Positions 44,101 to 56,689 of a DNA stretch of 64,000 bases are shown one piece after another (the first letter of the stretch is position 1; each line of letters begins with the position of its first letter). The position numbers and the translations under genes were made by a program. The stretch comes from Closterium sp. Naga37s-1. Taxonomy: Eukaryota; Streptophyta; Zygnematophyceae; Desmidiales; Closteriaceae. The notes under the pieces were generated by a model. It saw nothing but the letters and a program-made list of their open reading frames with translations, was not told the origin of the DNA and did not search any database. Where the stretch lies: the NCBI GenBank assembly GCA_947471745.1, contig CANJKZ010000267.1, positions 575,001-639,000 on the forward strand, written 5' to 3'.

Positions 44101-47100
44101 CAGGCTCCGCACCCCCAGGCTCAGCACCTCCAGGCGTAGCACCCCCAGGCTCAGCACCCCCAGGCTCAGCACCCCCAGTAGTAGCACCCCCAGGCTCAGC
44201 ACCCCCAGGCTCAGGACCCCCAGTAGTAGCACCCTCAGGCTCAGCACCCCCAGGCGTAGCACCCACACGCTCAGCACCCCCAGAGTCAGCACCCCCAGGC
44301 TCAGCACCCTCAGCAGCACCAGAGTCACCAGTAACCTCGACAGGCTCGACTGCGTCTACCTGGGACACACCTGAAGAGGCAGGACCCTGAGGGGGGAGGG
44401 GGTCTACTGGGGGGGGACCTGGCACAAGGAAGAGCGGTGGCGGGGGGAGGGACGGAGTGCGGTAGGAGAAGAGGCGGTAGTAGGGGACCGACTCGTCAAA
44501 TGTGACGTCCTGGGAGGACAGAACACGGCGAGAGGTGGGGTGGTAGAACTGCCACCCTGGCGCGTCAGGGGGGAAGCCAAGGAAGACGCAAGGAGCAGCA
44601 CGAGGGGACAGCTTGTCCGCAGACAGGTCGCGGACAAACGCCCGAGATCCCCAGACACGGAACGCAGACGCATCGCCAACCTTCCCCGTCCACAGCAAAG
44701 CTGGGGAGGTCTCCGGCATGGAGACCCTGGGGTGAAGGTTGATCTGATGCGCCGCGTACCGAACCGCAAACGGCCACAGAAAATGGGGGGCAGCCGCATG
44801 CATCATGGACGTACGGGCGACGTCCATGACCATGCCAATGCGGCGCTCAGCAATCCCATTTTGCTGTGGAGAGTCCGGAAGCGTGAAGGTCTGGCGGATG
44901 CCTCGTGCACGACAGTAGGCTCGCAGAAGGCCAGAGGAGAACTCTCCACCTCTGTCAGAGTGCAGACGCAGAACAGGAAAGTCCGAGCCGAAGCTCTGCC
45001 TGAGCTGGAGACGAGCTGCGCGGATCCAGTCGATCAACACCGCAGTGACATCACCCTTGCTGCGCAAGGGGAAGACTGTGGTGTAACGCGAGTAGTCGTC
45101 AACCACCAGCAGGAAGTAGCGCTCGTGACCCTGTCCACGGACGCGGGCCGGGCCCCACACGTCCATGTGAAGCGTCTGCAGCGGGGCCTCTGTCGGAGGA
45201 AACTGGGAGGAGTGAGGGGCAGCCCGCTGCCGCCCCTCGACACAGGGGACGCAGGTAGGGCCAGGCCCCGGAGGAAGGGGAGGGAGGGACCGGGGAAGAC
45301 CAGAGACAAGGACACGGGAGGCCATGCCTCGGAGACGAAGCAGGGAGGGGTGACCAAGGCGGTGGTGCCAGAGGAGAGTCTCGTGAGACAGGAGGCGACA
45401 CGAACAGGGGGCAGACTCAGGACCAGACCTGGACGCTGCAGCAAACACCTGACCCGACGCAGCTACCTGACCAGACGCAGTGACTGGAGGAGACGCAGTG
45501 GTCAGGGTGTACAGGCTCGACCCCGGCCGACGGGTAAACGTGGCCAGGTGTCGGCCAGTCCGAGCGTCCGTGCAGTGGGTCACCCGCTGACTCGCAGGAG
45601 TGAACTGGTGAACCCCCGCATCCTGTAGGTCAGCACCACTCACCAAGTTCGTAGAGAACGAGGGGAGGTAAAGACCAGACAGGGTGCCAGAGGGGGCCGC
45701 CGGACACGGGAGGACAGTGGAGAAGTGAGCAAGGACAGGACCCCCAGAGGGGTCTGCCAGAGAGACTGCAACTGGCCGGCCAAGCGGCGTGAGTGTGGTG
45801 CGGTCTCGAAAGAAGGAGCGAGAAGCCCCCGAGTCAAGGGTGAAGGTGTGGGAGGCCGAAGCCGACGCAGTACCTGAGAGAGCAGACTCACCAGCACCTG
45901 AGGGAGCAGACGCACAAGCACCTAGAGCAGCAGCCTCGCTAGCACCTAGAGCAGCAGCCTCACCAGTACCTAGAGCAGCAGTCTGAATGCCCGGGTCGGG
46001 CAGAAAACACCGGTAACAGTCACCCTCATCACTAATAGTCACAGCATACATGGCAGCAAGAATAGCATCAAAGTCAAGGTCAAAGACAGCTACACCCGCC
46101 CTAGACAGCTCGCCCCAGCGGGGGATCTCAGTGGCCTCAGGGAACTGGTGACGCCAAGCATCCGTCAGGCGGCCAAAGCAGCGCTGGGTGGAGTGTGCAC
46201 CCCCGCACTGCTCACCCGCGCGGTCGCCGGTGCGTAGGACGTAGGTGCACGGACCAGTACCCCAACCCCGCTGGCGTGCAGTGTACCACTCACGGAGCTG
46301 CTGAGGGGGGGGGATGTCACGACTGCGCTGCTGCTGCTGCTGCTGCTGCTGGCGCTGACCACCACCGGAGCCGACCCTCTGCGCAGCGCCACCCTGACCA
46401 GCTCCACCTCCTCCGCCGCCGCCTCCTCCACCGCCGCCACCTCCGCCACCTCCGCTCCCACCGCCACCGCCGCCACCGCCTCCGCCTCCACTGCCGCCAC
46501 CGACACCTCCACCCCCACCACCACTCCCACCACCACCCCCACCCCCTCCACTGCCTCCACCGCCACCTCCGCCACCCCCGCCAGCCCCTCCAGCACCCTT
46601 GCCTCCCTTGCCCTTGCCGGGGCGGCGTCTCCCACTCGGGGTAGACGCAGCGCCGACCGACTCGAAACCAACGAGGTCGGCCGCAGCAGCAGAGGCAACA
46701 GAGGGCAAAAGGGGGGAGGGGGAACACCCCTTAAAGACGGGGGTGCGAGGGTCACCACGAGAGGCTCCTACAGCGACTATGCTCTTCTCTGCTGCTAGGA
46801 GGGCCTTCTCGAGGAGATCAACGGTGAGAGTGGTGGGGCAAACTGAGAGGAAGTGGTCCCTGACTACGCGAAGGGAGTCAGGGAGCCGGGTGACTATGTA
46901 GTAGAGGGTGATGTACATGGGGGGGGGGGTTCTTGGCGCAGAACTCAGCAGGAAGCGTAGCGCGGTAGCGAGTGTCACTAGTGCGGAGGTGCGTAATGAG
47001 GTCAGCGACTGTGAGAAAGGCAGCAAGGTCAGGGAAGAGGTACGGTAGCATGAGGCGGCTCAGTGCAGCAGTGGCAGGGGAGGAGTAGCACGCAACTACA

Positions 47101-47454
47101 GCGTCGTACGAGGTCTGAGCACTCTTGTACTGGCTAAAGTGCGCACGCTCAGAGGTAGGCAGGTGGCGACGCACAGCAAGACGTGCAGCAGCATCGCGTG
47201 TGGCCCACTGTGAGCGAACAGTGGCGTCGGCATCAGCAGCAGGGGCAGGAGAGGCACCAGAGGTGAGGACAAAGAGGGAGAGACCGTCTGCCCTATCGCA
47301 CTGTAGGAAAAGCTGCAGGTCATCTACCCAGACGTCAAAGTCAATGGCCCGACCCTCAGCGTCAAAGGCGAGGACACTAGGGGTAGCCATGACAGCAGTA
47401 GACTAGCAGCGCGAACAGTAGGGTAAGGGCAGTGCAGTGATAGAGGCGCTGCTC

Positions 47455-48260
47455 TTACCGGACAGGGCGGCTCGGGCGGCTCGGCGGCTCGGCGGCTCGG
47501 CAGTACGGCGGCTCGGCGAATCGGCGGCTCGGGCGGCTCGGCGGCTCGGGCGGCTCGGGCGACTCGGCGGCTCGGGCGGCCCGGGCGGCTCGGCGGTCGG
47601 CTGCTGGGCGGCTCGGCGGCTCGGCGGCTCGGCTGCTGGGCGGCTCGGTGGTTCGGCGGCTCGGCTGCTGGGCGGCTCGGCGGCTCGGCTGCTCGGCTGC
47701 TGGGCGGCTCGGCGGCTGGTGTGGCTGGTGACGACCGCAGCAGCAGTCGCAGAAGCTGTTGCGACTGCTGCTGCAGAGACGGCGGCGGCTGCTGCCTCAG
47801 GGACGGCGGCGGCCGGCCGCTAGGGGCCGCGAAGGGCGGCGGAGAGGCCGTGAAGGGCGCCACGAGGGGCCGCCGAGGGCGGCGACGGGCCGTGAGGAGG
47901 CCGCGGAAGGCGGCTCGAGGGGCCGCGAGGGGGCCGGAAGGGGCCGAGGGGCAGCGGGAGGGGCCGAAGGGGCCGCGGGAGGGTAGCGTGAGGGGCCGTA
48001 AGGGGCGGCGTTAGGAGCCGTAAGGGCGGCACGAGGGGCCGTAAGGGCGGCTCGACGGGCGCGACGGGCCGTAAGGGCGGCGCGACAGGCCGTAAGGGCG
48101 GCGCGACGGGCCGTAAGGGCGGCGCTAGGGAGCCGTGAGAGGGCCGCTAAGGGCGACGCGACGGGGCCGTGAGGGGCCTAGCGAGGGCGCGACGGTAGGG
48201 AGAGCACACAGGGCGCGACTCGGGCCGGAGCGAAGCGCGCTCCGGGCAGGAAAAAAAAAA
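47455..48260 (-). repeat. GC-rich tandem-repeat leader of element II
   Basis: CGGCTCGG-type units (47460-47720) followed by GGGCCGTAAGGGCGGC-type units (47990-48180), ending in CGCGCTCCGGGCAGG and an A run. Short frames in it have no meaning. Confidence 0.85.
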
Positions 48261-48278
48261 TTTCGTGGTGGTGGGCCC

Positions 48279-49908
48279 TGTCAGAATATTATGCTCTAGC
48301 CTGTAGTGGGGTGCTCTATAGCGAGTACAACCCTTCTAGGGTTTGCTATTTGTATCCTCATTCTTGCTAGTGCAACCCTCCCTCTTTGCCTAAACTGTTT
48401 CTTGCCTAGCTAGGGCTTTCCTAGCTATGGCGCCTTCTTCTACCGCTTATCTTCACATGGAATCAGAGCGACTACGCTCTTGGCCTGTGGGCCCCACGTG
48501 CTTCCGCTGCTACTGCTACTCTCTGTGTTGCACGCCCCGTGGCGTGCAACGGTTTTTTCTTCCCGCCGTGCGCCCCGAGGCGCGCGGCGGTTTTCTGCCC
48601 GCCGTGCGCCCCGTGGCGCGCGGCGGTTCTCTGCCCGCTGTGCGCCCCGAGGCGCGCGGCGGGCTTCTGCCCCGTCACTCGGCGCGTCGCCCTCGGGAGG
48701 CGCTGCGACGGGCGACGGGGACCCGCGCGTCGCCCCCCGTCGCCCGTCGTGGCCTGCGCGCGGCCCGTACAGGCTGCGCGCGGCCCGTAAGGGCTGCGCC
48801 AGGCCCGGACGCGGCCCGTACGGGCTGCGCCAGGCCAGCGCGCGGCCCGTACGGGCTGCGCCAGGCCCGCGCGCGGCCCGTACGGGCTGCGCCAGGCCCG
48901 CGCGCGGCTCGGGCCGCCTGCGTGCGGTTCGGGCGGCTGTGCCAGGCCCGTGGGCGGCCCGTTCCTCGCTACCCCTGCCCTCCCCGCTGTCCCCTGTGCT
49001 TCTACTGGCGCCCCACCCCTCCTACAGCCCGTTCTCCTGAATTAGGGTTTGGGGGTGAGGGGTATGGGGGTGAAGCCACTGTGTGCCGTTCCCTGCTCCT
49101 CCTCCTCCTCCGTCTCCCTGTGCTGCAGCTGCCGCTGAGGGGGGGTGGACTTGTTGGGGCCGTTGGAGTGGTACTAAGGGGAGGTGAAGGGGGAGTGGAG
49201 CTAGCGGTGTAGCAGCGGGTGTGTGTCAGGGGGAGTGGGATAGTTTGGGGAGGTTGAAGGGGGTGGCCGCCGTGAAGCCAGCAGCTCCAGTCGCCCGTGA
49301 GACCGTTGCGCCAGTCGCCCGTGAGCCCGTTGCGCCAGTCGCCCGTGAGCCCGTTGCTCCAGTCGCCCGTGAGTCCGTTGCTCGTCTGCCGCTACTTTTA
49401 GCCGCGGAGCCAGTTACTCCAGTAGCCCGTGTGCCTGTTGCTCCAGTTGCTAGTGTGCCAGTTGCTCCAGTTGCCCGTGTGCCAGTTGCTCCAGTTGCGC
49501 CGTGTGCCAGCAGCTTCAGCTGCCGCCCACTACCTCCTCTCCTCTCATAGTCTCTTTCCTCCTCCTCACTTGCCCGTTGTGACTACTACTAGCTTTGCTC
49601 ATAATTGTGAACTTTAAACTATTGCTTCCTGAACTTGTGCTCAGAATGTGTGGTGACATTGTGATCCACCCTGAGCTTGTTCTGCTTTGCTTGCTCTGCT
49701 GATTACACCCCACTTTGGCTATGGGGGTGTGTCAGAATATTATGCTCTAGCCTGTAGTGGGGTGCTCTATAGCGAGTACAACCCTTCTAGGGTTTGCTAT
49801 TTGTATCCTCATTCTTGCTAGTGCAACCCTCCCTCTTTGCCTAAACTTTTTCTTGCCTAGCTAGGGCTTTCCTAGCTATGGCGCCTTCTTCTACCGCTTA
49901 TCTTCACA
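48279..49908 (+). mobile_element. Element V: short non-autonomous LTR element
   Basis: LTRs of 179 bp (48279-48457 and 49730-49908) differ at one base; GGCCC is duplicated on both sides (48274-48278 and 49909-49913). Primer site TGGAATCAGAGC follows the left LTR; polypurine tract CTATGGGGGTG precedes the right one. The 1.27-kb interior has no gag or pol but GC-rich repeats (CGGCCCGTACGGGCTGCGCC units; 24-bp units with GTTGCTCCAGT). Its last 100 bp (GTGATCCACCCTGAGCTTG) match the 3' end of family 1, and its LTR shares TGTCAGA and CTAGGGTTTGC with that family. It is inserted in the leader of element II, opposite in strand, and is recent. Confidence 0.9.
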
Positions 49909-51607
49909 GGCCCTAGGAATCCTCCCCACTAGGGAACCTGCTCGATACCATGAGAAGAAACGAGGAATGAAATGACTAAGTGAAAGTTGGGTACAAAAAG
50001 CAAACCCTAGAAAACTGTACCCCATATGTGCTACCCCACTATAGCCTACAGTAGCTATGTCATATAAATCTGACATTACACTGTACTTTGCCTCTGTGCG
50101 CTGGCAGTGAATCGCCCACGCGCGATTCTGATCTGTGACACTTTACAATTTCGATTCAATTGAAATCGCAGGGATGAGATGTACAATTTGGTGTTTTTGA
50201 ATTATATATTTGTATTTGTCATTTTATAAGCGCATGCGCTTATATTTTTTACTCAATTATAAGCGCACCCCCTAAAAAACACTGTTATATATTATAAGCG
50301 CAGGTGCGCTTATTGTGAGATTACTAACGAGGAAAAAGAATGAACTAGAAATGAGATGGGTACAAATAGGAAAACCTAGAAAAGCTGTACCCCATAATGT
50401 CTAACCCACTACAGCCTAAACAGGCTATATCATATATGTTTGACACACCCCCATAGACAAAGTGGGGGAGAACAAGGGGTCACAAGACCGGTCAAGAAAA
50501 GCAAAGCAAGCCCAGGGTGGATCACAACGTCACCACGCATTCTGAGCACAAACAAATGGCCACAAGGCCAGTTCACATGCAGAGATATATAAAGGAGAAC
50601 AAGCGATACAGTGATCACAGCCTAGCAAGTGTAAGCAAGCAGGTATATGTATAGAGATCACAGTACAAGCAGAGTCAAGAAGTAAGCAAGTGAGGCACAG
50701 TAGGCACAAGGCCTAGAACAGTGCAGAAACGCTGATGATCACAAGGCTGAAGGGCCTTGGTGAAGACATCAGCAGTGTTGGCCCGAGTGGTCACGTAAGT
50801 AAGACAAAGCTGGCCATGCTGCTGCAACTCACGAGCAAGGAAGTAGCGCAGAGCGATGTGCTTCGTTCTGTGCTCCAGTCTGTGCTCCTGACACAAGGCA
50901 ATCATGGCCTTGTTGTCGACGTACAGCACTGGAGGAGAACGAGGCGGCTCTCCAAGGTCGGTCAGCAGGTAGGTGAGCCAGCGTAACTCCTGTGCAGCCA
51001 TGGCCCCTGCGTAGATCTCAGCCTCACAACTGGAGCTGAGAACAGAAGACGAGCGGGTAGACCGCCAAGAAACAGAGCCGGAGCCAAGGCTGAAGGTGTA
51101 ACCCTGTGACGACCGCTGCGTAGTCAAGTCGTCAGCCCAAGAAGCGTCTGCGTGACCAGTGAGGACAACTCGAGCCCGTCCTCCAAGCACGAGCCCCATG
51201 CCCGACGTACTGCACAAGTAGCGCAACACCCTCTTAGCTGCATCCATGTGCTCCTTCCTGTGTCGGCCAGGAGCGACATAGCGTGCTAGAATGCTAAGAG
51301 GGCAGGCAAGGTCAGGTCGAGTGCAGGTCATCAGGTACATAAGGCAGCCCACAAGCTCTGGATACGGGCCACTCGGCTCTACGGACTCGTCCGAAGGTGG
51401 AGCTGAGAGCGAGTGACCGGTAGGCAGAGGAGTGGACTGTGGCGAGGAGTACGTGAAGCCGAAGCGCTGAAGGACCTGCTGCACCATGTGTGACTGAGTC
51501 AAGGTAATGGTGCGCTGTGCTCTGTCCCGGGTGATCCGCAAGCCAAGATAGCTTGTCAGCTCACCCAGGTCTGTGCACGTGTGTCTCTTCTTCAGCTCCG
51601 ACTTCAC

Positions 51608-51878
51608 GTGCAGCTGCAGCAGTGGGAGACGAAGGAGGAGGAGGACCAGGGGACGGCTCACACACCCGCCACCCCCACACCCCAAACGCAGGCGGCGCGG
51701 GGCAGAAACGCGGGCAGCTGCTGGGGTGGCGTGCGAGCGGGAGCGGGGCGGCGCGCAGGCCCCAAGGGCGCCTCGACGGGCGACGGGAGGGGGGGGGGGG
51801 GGGGGGGGGGGGGGGTGACGCGCGGGCCCCCAGGGCGCCGCGGCGGGCGACGGGCAGGGCGGCGCGCAGGCCAGCAAT
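51608..51878 (-). mobile_element. Element V-like internal fragment inside element III
   Basis: About 270 bp of GC-rich sequence interrupts the reverse-transcriptase part of element III. Read on the minus strand, it shares CTGCTGCAGCTG, a CCTCCTCCTCC run, GTTTGGGG with following GTGGGGGTG, and CGTCGCCCGTCG with the interior of element V (48.65-49.14 kb). No LTR and no clear target duplication accompany it. It also holds a run of 28 G at 51789-51816. Confidence 0.65.
51789..51816 (+). repeat. Run of 28 G
   Basis: Uninterrupted G homopolymer in the foreign insert of element III. The length may be an assembly estimate. Confidence 0.85.
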
Positions 51879-54800
51879 AGCAAAGATCAAGTCGTCTACG
51901 TACACGAGGACGTAGAACGGCGGCAGAGTGGTGTCGGTGCGTAGAAACAGCGACGGGTCAGCAGTAGAAGGAGCAAACCCAAGAGCAGCAAGAGTCGTCC
52001 TCAGTGTGTCGTGCCACTCACGGGGTGCCTGGCGGAGACCGTAGACTGGCCGCCGGAGGCTCCACTGGGTACCAGCTGGGAACGACCCAGTGAAGCCAGG
52101 TGGGCGGCGCAGCCAGATCTCCTCGTGCAGGCTGCCCTGTAGGAAAGCAGTGCTGAAGTCAAGAGAGAGAAGCTCGTAGTCACGCTGAGCGGCGACGTGC
52201 AGCAGAACCCGAAGAGTGGTCATCTTCGGGGTAGGGGAGAAGGTCTGGAAGAAGTCAACTCCCTCTCGCTGACTGAAGCCTCGTGCAACGTAACACGCCT
52301 TGAAGACAGGCGGAGAACCCGGCGGCCGCTTCACCCTGAAGATCCACATGCCATTGACGATGTTCGCCCCAGGCGGGGGAACCTCGTCGACGTAGGTGCC
52401 TGTGGACTTCCAGGAAGCCATCTCTGCGTCCATGGCTGTCTGCCACTGAGAGGAGTAGGGACCCTCTATCGCCTCTGCGTAAGAGCGCGGGGTCGGGATG
52501 TCTGGTGCATCCGGGTCTCCTTCAGGGGCAAGCAGCATGGACACGAGATGAGGTAAAGCAGCGGCAAAGCACTCAAACTCCTCCTGTCTGTCCTCAAGGA
52601 CGTCCGTGCCAAGAGCACACTCACCCCCGACGGACGGAGGACCGACAGACTCAGACTCAGCAACAAGGCTAGCGGCGTAGTCTAAACGACAGGCGGCAGC
52701 AAAGTCAACAAGCTCAGCAACTAGAGCAGACGCAGCAGTGGGCTCAAACGAAGGGTCAGTGACAACAGTGGCCAGGAAACGCGTGACAGTAGGACTAGCA
52801 GCACGAAGGGAGTCAGACTCCGGGTCCGGACCGTCAGGAAGAGAAGACGCAGGAGGAGACGGCAGAGGGACACGCTGTGGAGCAGTGGAAGGACGAAGAG
52901 TCATATAGTGAGTGCCGAGGACAGGAAGTGGACGCTGACGCGGAACACGACGACCAGTGCGGACAGCGCGAACCGGTGACTCACGACGAGACTCAGGCGA
53001 CGCAGGACGAGACTCAGGCGACACAGGACGAGACTCAGGCTCACGACGCTCCGTAAGACCTCTAGTCGGTCCAGAATAAGGAGAAGGACCAGGCAGTGGA
53101 GAGGCTGGCTGTAACTGCGAGTGCGACTGGACAGGCGGTGGACTCAGTAAGGGAGGAGTAGGATCAGTAGAAGGCGGGAGGCCAAGAACCTGCTGAAGGA
53201 GCGGAACGTACGGCCGAGGCCGCGCAGCGCCTCCGGAACCAGCAAAGACAGCAGCAGTACCCCCAGCTCCAGGGTCCCCAGCTACAACTCCCGCAGCACC
53301 ACCATCGGCAGCACCTCCAGCAGCTCCAGCTCCAGCAGCACCTCCAGCAGCAGCAGTGCCAACTCCCGCAGCACCACCAGCTCCAGCACCAGCAGCACCT
53401 CCAGCAGCAACAGGTCCAACTCCTGTAGCACCACCAGCTCCAGCAGCTCTAGTACCTCCAGTACGAGCACCTCTGGGACCAGTGGCTCCAGCACCTCCAG
53501 CAGCTCCAGCACCAGCAGGACCTCCAGCAGCTCCAACTCCAGGAGCTCCAGCACCTCCAGTGCGAGCACCTCCGGGCTCAGTACCCCCAGACTCAGCACC
53601 CCCAGGCTCAGCACCCCCAGGCTCCACACGCTCAGGCTCCGCACCCCCAGGCCCCGCACCCGCAGGCTCAGCACCCCTAGCAGCACCAGAGTCGACAGCT
53701 ACCTCGACAGGCTCGACAGGGTCTACCTAGGACACACCTGAGCGGGCAGGACCCTGAGGGGGGAGGGGGTCTACCGGAGGAGCACCTGGTGCGAGGAAGA
53801 GCGGCGGGGGGGGGAGGGGGGCAGTGCGGTAGGGGAAGAGACGGTAGTAAGGAACCGACTCGTCAAACGTGACGTCCTGAGAGGACTGAACACGGCGCGA
53901 GGTGGGGTGGCAAAACTGCCAACCAGGCGCGTCAGGGGGGAAGCCAAGGAAGACGCAGGGAACAGCACGGGAGGACAGCTTGTCCGCAGACAAGTCGCGG
54001 ACGAAAGCTCGAGATCCCCAGACACGGAACGCAGACGCATCGCCAACCTTCCCCGTCCACCGCAGAGTAGGGGTGGTCTCCGGCATGGAGACCCGGGGCA
54101 GGAGGTTGATCTGATGCGCCGCGTACTGAACCGCGAACGGCCACAGAAAATGGGGAGCAGCCGCATGGATCATGGACGTACGAGCGACGTCCATGACCAT
54201 GCCAATGCGGCGCTCAGCAATCCCATTTTGATGTGGAGAGGCCGGAAGCGTGAACGTCTGGCGGATGCCCTCCGCCCGACAGAAAGCTCGCAGAAGGTCG
54301 GAGGAAAACTCTCCACCTCTGTCAGAGTGCAGACGCAGAACAGGAAAGTCCGAGCCGAAACTCTCTCTGAGCTGGAGACGAGCAGCGCGGATCCAGTCGA
54401 TCAACACCTCAGTGACCTCATCCTTGCGGCGCAAGGGGAAGACTGTGGTGTAACGCGAGTAGTCGTCAACAACCAGCAGGAAGTTACGCTCGTGACCCTG
54501 TCCACGGACGCGGGCTGGGCCCCACACGTCCATGTGAAGAGTCTGCAGGGGAGCCTCTGTCGGAGGAAACTCGGAGGAGTGAGGAGCGGCGCGCTGCCGG
54601 CCCTCGACGCAGGGAACGCAGGTAGGGGCAGGCCCCAGAGGAAGGGGAGGGAGGGACTCTGGAAGACCAGAGACAAGGACACGGGAGGCCATGCCTCGGA
54701 GACGAGGCAGGGAGGGGTGACCAAGGCGGTGGTGTCAGAGGAGAGTCTGGTGAGACAGGAGGCGACACGAGCAGGGGGCAGACTCAGGGCCAGACCGGGA

Positions 54801-56689
54801 CGCTGCAGCAAACACCTGACCCGACGCGGCTACCTGACCAGACTCAGGAACCGGAGGAGACACGGTAGTTAGGGTGTACAGGCTCGACCCAGGCTGACAG
54901 GTGAACGTGGCCAGGTGCCGGCCCGTCCGAGTACACGAACAGTGGGTCACCCGCTGACCTCCAGGAGTGAACTGGTCAACCCACACGTCCTGAAGGTCAG
55001 CCCCACTCACCAAGTTCGTGGAGAACGAGGGGAGGTGGAGGCCAGACAGAGAGCCAGACGGGACCGCCGGACACGGCAGGACCGTGGAGGAGTGTGCAAG
55101 GACCGGACCCCCAGAGGGGTCAGCCAGAGAGACTGCCACTGGCCGACTGAGCGGCGAGAGTGTGGTGCAGTCGCGAAAGAAGGAGCGGGAAGCACCCGAG
55201 TCAAGGGTGAAAGTGTGCAAGACCTGAGCCGACGCGGTACCTGAGAGAGCAGCCTCACCAGCACCTGGAGCAGCAGACTCACTAGCACCTAGAGCAGCAG
55301 CCTCAATGCCCGGGTCGGGCGGAACACACAGGTAACAGTCACCCTCAGCATTAATAGACACAGCATACATAGCAGCAAGGATAGCATCATAATCAAGATC
55401 AAAGATAGCAACCCCCGACTTAAGCAGAATATCCCAGCGAGGGATCTCAGAGGAGCCAGGGAACTGTGTACGCCAGGCGTCAGTCAGGCGGCCGAAACAG
55501 CGTAGTGTGGTGTGCGGGCCGCCGCACGTCTCTCCACTGCGGTCGCCGGTGCGAAGAACGTAAGTGCAGGGACCAGCACCCCCAGACCTCCCACGCCCAG
55601 CGTACCACTCACGTAGCTGCTGGGGCGACGGGGTCTCACGTGAGCGCTGCTGCTGCTGGCGCTGGCCACCGCTAGAGCCTCCCCGCTGCACACCACCGCC
55701 ACCGCCACCCCCACCTCCGCCGCCGCCGCCGCCACCTCCACCCCCACTGCCGCTGCCTCCCCCGCCTCCACCTCCACCGCCGCCACCGAAGCCCCCACTC
55801 CCGCCACCACTCCCACCTCCACCCCCACCCCCTCCGCCTCCTCCACCGCCACCACCGCCGCCCCCGCCATCCCCTCCACCCCCCTTTCCCCCCTTGCCCT
55901 TGCCGTAGCGGTGCCTCCCACTAGGAGCAGACGCAGCGCCGACCGACTCGGTGCCAACGAGGTCGACAGCAGCAGCAGAGGCAACAGAGGGCAAAAGAGG
56001 GACGGGGGAGCACCCCTCAAAGAAAGGTGCACGAGGGTCACCACGAGAGGCTCCTACAGCGACTATACTCTTCTCAGCTGCAAGGAGGCGCTCCTCGAGG
56101 AGGTCAACGGTGAGTGTGGTGGGGCAAAGGGAGAGGAAGTGGTCCCTGACCGAGCGAAGGGAGTCAGGGAGCCGGGTGACGAGGTAGTAGAGAGTGATGT
56201 ACATAGGGTGGGGGGTTCTTGGCGCAGAACTCGGCAGGAAGCGCAGCGCGGTAGCGGGTGTCACTAGTGCGGAGGTGTGTAATGAGGTCAGCGACTGTGG
56301 CAAAAGCGGCTAGGTCAGGGAACAGGTACGGCAGCATGAGGCGGCTAAGGGCAGCAGTGGCAGGGGAGGAGTAGCGCGCAACAACAGCGTCGTACAGAGT
56401 CCAAGCGGTCTTGTACTGGCTAAAGTGAGCGCGCTCAGCAGACGGCAGGTGACTACCAATAGCAAGGCGGGCAGCAGCATCACGCGTGGTCCACTGTGAG
56501 CGAACAGCACTGTCATCATCAGCAGCAGGTGCAGCAGAGGCGTCAGACGTGAGGTCAAAAAGCGAGACTCCATCCTTGCTATCGCACTGCAGAAACAGCT
56601 GCAGATCATCGACCCAGACCTCAAAATCGACCGCTCGACCCTCAGCATCGAAGGTGAGTACATTAGGGCTAGACATGACAGCAGTAGCA

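Larger units (their letters stand above)
33585..50075 (-). mobile_element. Copia element II (family 1), broken, hosting elements I and V
   Basis: LTRs of 125 bp at 33585-33709 and 49951-50075 are identical; the flanking duplication is TTACA (33580-33584 and 50076-50080). The primer site TGGTATCGAGCAGG adjoins the right LTR and the polypurine tract CTATGGGGGTG the left. Its own body is about 33710-33754 plus 41278-48278 plus 49914-49950. Parts, right to left: GC-rich leader (about 47.45-48.25 kb), gag with glycine-rich tract, protease, integrase, reverse transcriptase and RNase H (ending near 41.44 kb). The coding region is broken at about four places. Recent by LTR identity, so it may have moved with proteins supplied by another copy. 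Confidence 0.92.

Noticed and set aside
48427-49550. Host gene between 48.4 and 49.6 kb
   Set aside because: It lies between two LTRs with a target duplication and consists of GC-rich repeats; it is the interior of element V.
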